From Candidatus Saccharibacteria bacterium UBA3304 (GTDB taxonomy: Bacteria > Patescibacteriota > Saccharimonadia > Saccharimonadales > Saccharimonadaceae), in contig DESW01000002.1 of NCBI GenBank assembly GCA_002361425.1, forward strand, positions 1-45,864: DNA of 45,864 bases, read 5' to 3'. The position numbers were made by a program, and so were the translations under genes. Positions within the stretch are counted from its first letter, which is position 1; each line of letters starts with the position of its first letter. Of this stretch, positions 39,552-45,864 are shown piece by piece. The notes below the pieces were generated by a model. That model was not told the origin of the DNA, did not search any database, and saw nothing but the letters and a program-made list of their open reading frames with translations.

Positions 39552-41198
39552 TTACTGTGCTGGCGCAGCTGGATTTTGCGGGATAATTTGCTGTTGAGCA
39601 GGCGCAGCCGCCGGGGTAGCAGCAGGTGCTGGAGCTGTAGCTGGAGCTTGCGGAATTACTTGCGCTGGCGCAGCTGGTGCAGGTGCTGGCTGGGCTACCG
39701 GTTGTGGAGTAGGCACAGTGGCAGGCGCTGGAGCGGCTGGAGTAGGGGCGACTGGTACTGGCGCAACAGGCGCGGCTACTGGTGTCGGAGCAGGAGCTGG
39801 AGCTGTCGGTGCCGCTGGCGCAGCTACAGGCGTAGGTGCTGGTGTGATGGCTTGCTGAACAGCTGCAGTAATTTGGTCGGCAGTGGATGCGGCTGGCATT
39901 TCCGCCATAGAAGCAGTTGGCGCGCCACCGGCGATGAATGCCTGAACGGCCTGTTCATGACCCTTTGCAGCCTCTTGCATCTTCTGTTGGTTTTCGAACA
40001 AGAATCTTTGCTGTGCGTAAGCTTCGCTCGAGAGGCGTGGCACCATGACGATGAAGCGGGAACCTTTGCCTTGTTCGCTTTCGACCCAAATCTTGCCGCC
40101 CATCAACTCGACGCGTTGTTTAACGAGGGCAAGGCCAAGGCCGGTGCCGCCGATTTCGCGCGTGTCGCTATTATCGACGCGATAGAACTTCTGGAAAATA
40201 TGCTCAGTCTCGTCGCGCGGAATACCGATGCCGGTATCTTCCACGATAATCTGAACGTTATAATCGTCGGCCTTCACATTCACCGTAATCCAACCGGCTG
40301 GCGTGTATTTAATTGCGTTTTCGATCAAGTTATTTAAGATTTCCTGTAAGAAATCGCGGTCGATGCTAGCATAAATAACCTGGTTAATATTTAAACCACC
40401 AATCTGTCTTTCTGCTTCGTTAGAACCGAATTGATAATTCAGGCCCTTTGCTTTAATGTTAGGTACCTGCGCATCAGAATATTGTTTTACGAGGCTGACG
40501 ATTTCGACTGGTTCCATACGTGTGCGAATCTTGCCGTCATCGAGTTTAGTTGTATCAAGCAAATCCTGGAACAAACGGCCAAGGTGCCGCGACGATTCGT
40601 GCGCTTTATTGAGATACTGCATGGCACGCTCATCGACAGTTGCGGTAGCTGGATTCATTGCGAGACCAAGATAGCCTTCAATACTTGCTACTGGCGTACG
40701 CATTTCGTGACTTGCTGTAGAAATGAAGTCTGCACGCTCGCGCTCTTCCTCGAGCTCTTTTGCAATGTCGCGGAAAGTAACAACAACGCTCGAACCAGCC
40801 TGGCCAGTTGGCGCTACGATTAGGGAAATCGGAGTCGTCTTATTGCTACCAGAGGTTAACAAATTAAGATCGCGACGCTCAGAAACTTCGCCAGTTTTAA
40901 TAGAATTCAAAATTGGATTAAAGCCTTCAGTTAGGCGGTTGCCGGACTTGTCGAGCAAATTAATACCGGAGTCAAAATTCAAACCTACTAATTCGTCGGT
41001 GCTGCGACCGAGCATTACACTAGCCATTGGGTTAGCGAGCTTAATGTTGTAATCTGCGCCAACAATAATCACGCCCTCGCGGATGGATTTTAGGACTAAT
41101 GCGCTCAAATCTTGTGGCCCACCAGCATATTGAGTGCCCGGCATCATTGTGACGGTCGCTTCTTCTTCGGTTATTTGTTTTTTCTTGAACAAGCCCAT
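39552..41198 (-). CDS. Soluble PAS histidine kinase with Pro-Ala-rich tail
   Basis: A 548-residue kinase with no transmembrane helix. A PAS domain at about 30-145 (VIIVGADYNIKLANPMAS, TFRDIAKELE) leads to HisKA with phospho-acceptor H164 (FISTASHEMRTP) and the HATPase_c domain (N-box LIENAIKYTP, G1 VEDTGIGIP, F-box FQKFYR, G2 GTGLGLALVK). The last about 120 residues are Pro-Ala rich, like the tail of the adjacent response regulator. I set the start at 41198 (MGLFKKKQITEE) because an extended -10 TGG-TAAAAT (41206-41211) ends 7 nt upstream. Earlier in-frame starts lie in or before that promoter. It should sense an intracellular cue through PAS. Confidence 0.85.
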   Translation of the reverse strand: MGLFKKKQITEEEATVTMMPGTQYAGGPQDLSALVLKSIREGVIIVGADYNIKLANPMASVMLGRSTDELVGLNFDSGINLLDKSGNRLTEGFNPILNSIKTGEVSERRDLNLLTSGSNKTTPISLIVAPTGQAGSSVVVTFRDIAKELEEERERADFISTASHEMRTPVASIEGYLGLAMNPATATVDERAMQYLNKAHESSRHLGRLFQDLLDTTKLDDGKIRTRMEPVEIVSLVKQYSDAQVPNIKAKGLNYQFGSNEAERQIGGLNINQVIYASIDRDFLQEILNNLIENAIKYTPAGWITVNVKADDYNVQIIVEDTGIGIPRDETEHIFQKFYRVDNSDTREIGGTGLGLALVKQRVELMGGKIWVESEQGKGSRFIVMVPRLSSEAYAQQRFLFENQQKMQEAAKGHEQAVQAFIAGGAPTASMAEMPAASTADQITAAVQQAITPAPTPVAAPAAPTAPAPAPTPVAAPVAPVPVAPTPAAPAPATVPTPQPVAQPAPAPAAPAQVIPQAPATAPAPAATPAAAPAQQQIIPQNPAAPAQ

Positions 41199-41205
41199 TT
41201 CTTCC

Positions 41206-41237
41206 ATTTTACCACAAGCGCGATTCTCTGGTATAAT
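41206..41237. promoter_or_regulatory. Divergent extended -10 boxes
   Basis: Minus TGG-TAAAAT (41206-41211) ends 7 nt before the ATG at 41198. Plus TGG-TATAAT (41232-41237) ends 7 nt before the ATG at 41245. Both predict leaderless mRNAs; 46 nt separate the start codons. Confidence 0.65.
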
Positions 41238-41244
41238 TATCTTT

Positions 41245-43062
41245 ATGAATAAAGACGTCATCTATATCGAGCCAGAGCAAGATATTACTGATATTCTCGC
41301 CAATATTAAGGCTTCGAAGAACAAGATTATTGCGCTCGTTCCACCGAAAAAGGCTGGTGTTTTACGTAGCGCCGTTAACTTTAAACTTATTGCAAAAACT
41401 GCTCGTCAAAACGAGAAAACAGTTGTTTTGATTACTAACGATGAAGCTCTTCGCCGCCTCGCAAATAGCGTCGCGATGCCAACTTCCAAGAGCCTTTCTA
41501 GCAAACCTCAGCTTCCAGACGACGATGATGCTGTAGAGTTTGGTGATGAAATTGATGAAGCTGACGATGGTGCTGGCGCAGAAGATGAAGAAGAGCCAGA
41601 AGAAGAATCCGCGGAAGATGACGCCGAGGAAGAAGCTCCTGCCGAGGAAGATCCAAAAGCTTCCAAGAAAATACCTGTTGCTACTGCCGTAAAGGTTGCA
41701 AAGAAAGCTCCAGTCAAAAAGCCTGTCGAGGATGACGTTATCGAAGGTGAGCCAGAGCCAGAACCGGAAGAAGAGAAGAAACCTCAGACTAAGAACGAGA
41801 AAAAAATCGCCAAGATGAAGGGCGCCAAAATCCCTAACTTTGCAAAGTATCGCAAGTTTATTATTGCTGGCGCGATCGCACTCGTCGTGATTGTATTGTT
41901 CTCAATCTGGGCAACCGCTATTGCACCTGCCGCAAAGATCTCCGTTAAGGTTCACACGACTTCTCAGAACTTTACCGAGAAGGTTAACTTCGTAAACGAC
42001 GAATCTAAGTCTAATCCGAAGGAAGGCATCCTCTTCCTCGAAGAGCAAACTGTAGAGAAGAGCGCCGAAGGTGACTTTACTGCTACTGGTAAGGTAGATA
42101 AGGGTACTAAAGCTTCTGGCACAATCACTATAAATCGCGCAAAAGGTGATACTGTAAATTGCGATGAAACCGACTCGAATCTTAGTATTCCGAAAAATAC
42201 TACCGTTACGATTGGCGGCAAGGCTTTCGTTGTCGTTGATGGCGGATCGGCGAATGCCCCGGATAGTAAAATCGAGGTAATCGGGCGTGGCAGCAAACAG
42301 GTTTGTAGGCTGAAAGAGAACATCTCTTCCGGTGCTCTAAAAGTTATTGCAAAAGAGGTCGGCGAAGACTATAACGTTGCTGCAGGCAAGGAAATAAAAC
42401 TATCTATAACTACCGATAAAAAATACACCGTTACTAGTACTGCAATGACTGGCGGTTCCAGCAAGATTGTTACGGTTGTTTCTAAAGAAGATGTTGAAAC
42501 TGCGTCTAGCAACCTAGACATGCCATCTCAGGGTGAAATCCGCGAAGAGCTCGCAAATCAGTTCGGCGCAGATTATATCTTCCTCGGTAATATCAAGCAG
42601 AGCGAAGCTGCAATTACAACTTCTCCAGCGCTCAATGAGGAAGTAGGCGAAAACATCACGCCAAAGATTGTTAAGAAAATTACCTATTCTATGTATGCCG
42701 TTAAGCGCGAACCAGTAAAAACCTACATTGAATCTATTGTTTCAGCCGAGCTAAAAAATAAAGACGATACGCAGATCATCTACGATACTGGTATTGATAA
42801 AGCTTTCTTTGAGGCTTTCCAGAATTCTGATAATGAGAATACTGCTAAGCTCAAGACTACCGTTAAGACTGGCCCCCGCGTTACGGACGAGGAAGTTAGA
42901 AAGAAATGTCTTGGCGCTAAAGTTGGTGAATGTAAATCTCGCTTAACGTCGATGAATGGTGTATCTAAAGCAGATCCTGACACTAGCTACTTCTTCGTTA
43001 TGAGCATTCCTGAAGATACTAACAAAGTCGAAGTAGTAATTGAACTCGAAGACGATAAGTAA
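41245..43062 (+). CDS. Baseplate-J-like acidic single-pass membrane protein
   Basis: A 605-residue protein. N-terminal about 1-90 is an alpha/beta domain (VIYIEPEQDITDILANIKAS). About 95-190 is very acidic and disordered (EEPEEESAEDDAEEEAPAEE). One transmembrane helix lies near 207-230, and the rest is an exported beta region with GTKASGTITINRA, SIPKNTTVTIGGKAFVVVD and YTVTSTAMTGGS, similar to the baseplate-J-like domain found in CPR proteins beside ruvX. The function is not known; the name reflects fold likeness, not phage origin. The start at 41245 is fixed by the promoter 7 nt upstream; a frame from 41134 overlaps the divergent kinase gene. Its stop overlaps the ruvX start. Confidence 0.65.
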   Translation: MNKDVIYIEPEQDITDILANIKASKNKIIALVPPKKAGVLRSAVNFKLIAKTARQNEKTVVLITNDEALRRLANSVAMPTSKSLSSKPQLPDDDDAVEFGDEIDEADDGAGAEDEEEPEEESAEDDAEEEAPAEEDPKASKKIPVATAVKVAKKAPVKKPVEDDVIEGEPEPEPEEEKKPQTKNEKKIAKMKGAKIPNFAKYRKFIIAGAIALVVIVLFSIWATAIAPAAKISVKVHTTSQNFTEKVNFVNDESKSNPKEGILFLEEQTVEKSAEGDFTATGKVDKGTKASGTITINRAKGDTVNCDETDSNLSIPKNTTVTIGGKAFVVVDGGSANAPDSKIEVIGRGSKQVCRLKENISSGALKVIAKEVGEDYNVAAGKEIKLSITTDKKYTVTSTAMTGGSSKIVTVVSKEDVETASSNLDMPSQGEIREELANQFGADYIFLGNIKQSEAAITTSPALNEEVGENITPKIVKKITYSMYAVKREPVKTYIESIVSAELKNKDDTQIIYDTGIDKAFFEAFQNSDNENTAKLKTTVKTGPRVTDEEVRKKCLGAKVGECKSRLTSMNGVSKADPDTSYFFVMSIPEDTNKVEVVIELEDDK

Positions 43063-43511
43063 TGCGCGTTCTAGCACTAGATGTTGGCACTAAACGTATC
43101 GGCGTAGCTTACGCCGATACTGCCGTGCGTATTGCGATTCCGCGCGGCATGATTCCGGTTGACGGCAACGAGCTTGCCGCCATCGCGAAACAGTATCGCC
43201 TCGAAAAAGCGGACTGCATCGTATCTGGCCGTCCGCGCAACAATAGCGGGGAAGAAACGCGCCAGACTCAGATGGTTCAGGACTTTATCGAATCGCTCCA
43301 GAATTATTTCGTCGAAAACGGCCAGGCAAAACCAGCTGTTTTCTTCCAGGATGAATCCTATACTTCCATTACCGCCGAAGAGCTCCTAAAGCCAACCAAA
43401 GCCGACCGCCAGGCTGGCAAAGTCGACGAAGAAGCCGCCGCGGTTATCCTTCAGGATTTCCTCGAACGCCCAGATCTTTCGCAAATCGAACAGGAGTTAA
43501 AGAATGAGTAA
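43062..43511 (+). CDS. ruvX: Holliday junction resolvase RuvX/YqgF
   Basis: A 149-residue RNase H-fold protein: LALDVGTKRIGVAY with the catalytic D7, ADCIVSGRPRNNSGEET (a variant of the GLP-N-G motif) and DESYTSITAEE with further acidic residues, then DEEAAAVILQDFLE at the end with the last Asp/Glu. It resolves junctions or processes 16S rRNA 5' ends. It overlaps the upstream gene by 1 nt and mltG by 8 nt, in the same order seen in many CPR genomes. Confidence 0.9.
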   Translation: MRVLALDVGTKRIGVAYADTAVRIAIPRGMIPVDGNELAAIAKQYRLEKADCIVSGRPRNNSGEETRQTQMVQDFIESLQNYFVENGQAKPAVFFQDESYTSITAEELLKPTKADRQAGKVDEEAAAVILQDFLERPDLSQIEQELKNE

Positions 43512-44574
43512 AAAAGTCGTCAAACGCGTTTGTTATATCGTGGCAGTCTTGTTACTTCTCGTGATTATTGCTGGCGCCAGCGCTATCATTTGGTATCAGA
43601 GCAATATTTCCGCTATCTATGGCGTCGCTTGTATGGATAAAGAATGTGCTTCGCAGGACTTCAAAGTCTCCCAGGGTGAAAGCGCTCAGCAGATCGCCGA
43701 GAGATTGGAGCAGGCTGGCCTCATTAAGTCCGCGCTTGCTTTCCGCATTTATCTGACCATTCAAGCAGAGAACAAGAATCTTCTTCCAGGCGACTACAAA
43801 TTCAGCAAGAACATGTCCGTAGAGATGATTGTTAAATCTCTCAACGCCGGCGTTGCGCTTCGTACGATTAGACTAACCTTCCTTCCTGGCGAAACTATTC
43901 GCCAGACTCGCCAGCGCTTCGTCGACGCTGGATATGCAGAAGCCGAAGTTGACGCTGCCTTGTCGAAACAATACGACCACGAGCTTCTTAAAACTAAGCC
44001 AGCCGGTACTTCGCTCGAGGGCTATATCTGGGGCGATACTTATGAATTCTATGCTGACGAAACCGTCGAAAATATTCTCATCAAGCTTTTCGATCAGATG
44101 TTAAAGATCGTCAAAGAAGAGAATCTAGTCGCAAAGTATCAGGCCAAAGGTTTCACTCTTCACCAGGGTATTACGCTTGCCTCGGTCATTCAGCGTGAGG
44201 CTCCTGCTGACTATCAGGAAAAGCGTCATATTGCTCAGGTCTTCGAGACTCGTCTCCAGAAGGGCATTGTTCTCGGTTCCGATGCAATTATTGCCTATGC
44301 TGCTGACCAGATTAATCCATATCGCGACAAATCCGACATGTCTTACCTCACTTCCATCGGCTGTCCATGGAACTCTCGCAAATGTGCTGGTCTTCCGCCA
44401 AGCCCAATTTCGACGCCAAACCGCGACTCGCTCAAGGCGGTCGCTGATCCAACCGCTACGGACGATCTCTACTTCCTCACTGGCGACGATTACAAGATGT
44501 ACTACGCCAAAACTGAGGCGGGTCACAACGCCAACATCCGCAACTACTGCAAGAAGATGTGCCAAATCCTTTAA
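43504..44574 (+). CDS. mltG: Endolytic peptidoglycan transglycosylase MltG
   Basis: A 356-residue protein with a transmembrane helix (about 10-30), a LysM-like domain (FKVSQGESAQQIAERLEQAG) and the YceG catalytic domain (LEGYIWGDTYEFY, ITLASVIQREAP with the catalytic Glu, GLPPSPISTPN and DDLYFLTGDD). It cuts nascent glycan strands at the outer face of the membrane and sets their length. The usual LEGFLFPDTY and ASIIEKE motifs are slightly varied. Overlaps ruvX by 8 nt. Confidence 0.9.
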   Translation: MSKKVVKRVCYIVAVLLLLVIIAGASAIIWYQSNISAIYGVACMDKECASQDFKVSQGESAQQIAERLEQAGLIKSALAFRIYLTIQAENKNLLPGDYKFSKNMSVEMIVKSLNAGVALRTIRLTFLPGETIRQTRQRFVDAGYAEAEVDAALSKQYDHELLKTKPAGTSLEGYIWGDTYEFYADETVENILIKLFDQMLKIVKEENLVAKYQAKGFTLHQGITLASVIQREAPADYQEKRHIAQVFETRLQKGIVLGSDAIIAYAADQINPYRDKSDMSYLTSIGCPWNSRKCAGLPPSPISTPNRDSLKAVADPTATDDLYFLTGDDYKMYYAKTEAGHNANIRNYCKKMCQIL

Positions 44575-44585
44575 GCTAATTATGT

Positions 44586-44636
44586 TATAATATAGGGGTG
44601 GGGATAGGTCCGAGTGGGCGCCTATATTTATCATTT
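44586..44636 (+). promoter_or_regulatory. Promoter and structured leader of the CHAP gene
   Basis: Extended -10 TGT-TATAAT (44584-44591). The leader of about 40 nt is G-rich (ATAGGGGTGGGGATAGG) and ATAGG near 44605 can pair with CCTAT near 44621. It has no clear ribosome-binding site before the ATG at 44637. Identity of the leader unknown. Confidence 0.5.
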
Positions 44637-45812
44637 ATGAAGAGATTTCAATTAATTTTATTCAAGGTTTTGCCTTACGCAGCTGCTTTTGCGGTTATTT
44701 TTGCAATGATGTATTTTGGCTCGCAGGGCAACGAAGATAGCATTAAGGCTCCTATTACCGCAGCTTTTAGCGACAATTCTTTCCTAGTCACTGCAGACCA
44801 GATCTCAGAATCTTACACCGTTGCTACCATCGCGAACACTATTGCGCTTCCTTCTAACGCAACTATTTCTGAAAACTACGTCACCATTAATGCAATTTAT
44901 GAGAGTACCGGTACTACTAGCACCTCTGGTACTATTATTGAGCGCCCAAGCGTTATCGATGTTTCTAATCTCAGCAAACGCGGCGTTATTGTGCATACTG
45001 TTGTTGCTGGCGAAAGTGTCGACTCCATTATTAAGAGTCTCAAGCTTGACTCTAAAGGAGTAACTTCGAACCACGTTCGTTGGTCTAATGGTATGAAGAC
45101 TACCGCTCTTACGACTGGCCAAACGCTTTACCTTCCTTCTGTTGCTGGCATTGTTTATAAGATTAAAAATGGCGATAGCTACGAGGGTATCGCAAAGAAA
45201 TATCAGTGTAATCTTGAAGAGATGATTATGCGCAATGACCTCGAGAATGTTCCTGTTACTGCGGACATGCGCATTTTGTTGCCAGGCGGTACGCTTCCGG
45301 AGACCGAGCGTCCAGAATATGTTGCACCAAAACCAAAGCCAACCACTCCACGCACTGGCGGCTACACTTACGTTTCCGACTCTGGTGTTCGCAAGAACCG
45401 CTTCCAGGTTCAGAATTACACCTATTGGAAGAACATGTACTACTCTACTAAGAGCTGGAATAACCCAGGCGCCTTCGGTAACTGTACTTGGTTTGCATGG
45501 TACTGGCGCCGCGCTAATATGCCAAGCAACTACTGGCTCCCAACCGGCACGCTCGGTAATGCTCGTAGCTGGAACAGTACGCTTGCGTCTCGCGGCTTCC
45601 CAGTTGGTAAGACCCCAGCTTACGGTGCTGTCGTCCAGACCTCTACTAGCGGCTATGGTCACGTTGCTGTCGTTGTCGGCGTCAACCCAGGTGTCAGTAT
45701 CACCATTCAGGAAATGAACTACGCTGGTCCTGCCGGCAAGCTCAACATTGTCTATCAGTCTACGATCGACTGGCAGTACGCCATTCAGTATAACTACATC
45801 TACGGCAAGTAA
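44637..45812 (+). CDS. LysM-CHAP cell-wall hydrolase
   Basis: A 391-residue secreted protein. The N-terminal signal anchor covers about 1-25 (KRFQLILFKVLPYAAAFAVI). LysM-like motifs follow at about 120-170 (VIVHTVVAGESVDSIIKSLK) and 180-225 (VYKIKNGDSYEGIAKKYQCN). A Pro/Thr linker precedes a C-terminal CHAP domain, about 255-391, with the catalytic Cys in FGNCTWFAWYW and His in YGHVAVVVGV. It cleaves peptidoglycan peptide bonds, in cell separation or in attack on a host cell wall. I set the start at 44637; the GTG at 44598 lies in the leader and adds 13 residues without membrane character. Confidence 0.85.
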   Translation: MKRFQLILFKVLPYAAAFAVIFAMMYFGSQGNEDSIKAPITAAFSDNSFLVTADQISESYTVATIANTIALPSNATISENYVTINAIYESTGTTSTSGTIIERPSVIDVSNLSKRGVIVHTVVAGESVDSIIKSLKLDSKGVTSNHVRWSNGMKTTALTTGQTLYLPSVAGIVYKIKNGDSYEGIAKKYQCNLEEMIMRNDLENVPVTADMRILLPGGTLPETERPEYVAPKPKPTTPRTGGYTYVSDSGVRKNRFQVQNYTYWKNMYYSTKSWNNPGAFGNCTWFAWYWRRANMPSNYWLPTGTLGNARSWNSTLASRGFPVGKTPAYGAVVQTSTSGYGHVAVVVGVNPGVSITIQEMNYAGPAGKLNIVYQSTIDWQYAIQYNYIYGK

Positions 45813-45827
45813 TCTTATCTTAAGTGT

Positions 45828-45833
45828 TATAAT
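45828..45833 (+). promoter_or_regulatory. Extended -10 of a tRNA gene
   Basis: TGT-TATAAT, 8 nt before the first base of the tRNA. Confidence 0.65.
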
Positions 45834-45841
45834 AGGGACGT

Positions 45842-45864
45842 GGCCCAGTAGCTCAATGGATAGA
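45842..45864 (+). tRNA. 5' end of a tRNA gene
   Basis: GGCCCAG acceptor strand, then TA, GCTC of the D stem, and AATGGATA with GA of the D loop. The order and spacing are those of a tRNA 5' half; the sequence leaves the window before the anticodon. The D arm resembles many tRNA-Arg genes, but the isotype cannot be read. Confidence 0.85.

Noticed and set aside
41245..43062. Phage tail or contractile injection component
   Set aside because: Baseplate-J likeness is limited to beta motifs; the protein has an acidic linker and a transmembrane helix, sits next to ruvX and mltG, and no other phage gene is present.
1..45864. Recoded genetic code (TGA as Gly), as in Gracilibacteria
   Set aside because: TGA ends several genes (for example at 16710-16712 and 4767-4769) with well-placed neighbours, and no conserved domain is interrupted by TGA.

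Overview
The window looks like chromosome of a host-associated Candidatus Saccharibacteria (TM7, Patescibacteria/CPR). The reasons are a 624-residue alanyl-tRNA synthetase that stops after the editing domain and lacks C-Ala, the gene order large acidic membrane protein - ruvX - mltG, a cysteine-free PilB-type ATPase, an FtsA-like protein, a type-B L31, many surface proteins and very short intergenic spaces. All ORFs read with the standard code (TGA is a stop, for example at the queH end), which argues against Gracilibacteria and Absconditabacteria. The lineage call is inference from gene content; no search was run.

Layout. 1-5.5 kb is an accessory block: a ClbS-like fragment, a DUF6994-like protein, a PD-(D/E)XK-type nuclease, a degenerate zinc-ribbon ORF, a GIY-YIG nuclease with a stand-alone FtsK-gamma winged helix, a repeat-rich non-coding region, an HNH protein with an unknown partner, a likely small RNA with its own promoter and terminator, and about 200 nt of inverted-repeat-rich non-coding DNA. 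5.5-10.6 kb holds a frameshifted MmcQ/YjbR gene, a UvrD-like helicase and small regulators and hydrolases. 10.6-15.1 kb is one 1513-residue BspA-type leucine-rich-repeat surface protein. 15.2-24.4 kb has queH overlapping a MATCAP/DUF1704-like peptidase, rpmE (L31B) with a 36-residue basic ORF, a beta-repeat membrane protein, a pilB-like ATPase, a TrmH methyltransferase and a RimK-type ligase.

24.6-33.8 kb is the most striking part. An InlB-repeat adhesin, two TasA/CalY-like exported proteins flanking a SipW-type signal peptidase, and a membrane-anchored protein with a sortase-like C-terminus form one unit. A glycosyltransferase 2 follows, then a two-gene FctA-like pilin and class B-like sortase cassette. 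I infer a cell-surface fibre and pilus locus in an episymbiont. 33.8-45.9 kb is mostly housekeeping: alaS, an FtsA-like gene, a pseudouridine synthase, a soluble histidine kinase and response regulator that both carry long Pro-Ala tails, a baseplate-J-like acidic membrane protein, ruvX, mltG, a LysM-CHAP cell-wall hydrolase and the start of a tRNA.

Gene expression: at many starts a TATAAT-like -10 box lies only 6-8 nt upstream of the ATG, so the mRNA would begin at the start codon (leaderless). Genes inside operons and the surface-protein genes instead have clear AGGAGG-type ribosome-binding sites. I used this spacing to correct several starts. Two divergent genes have only 14 nt between their start codons and overlapping -10 boxes.
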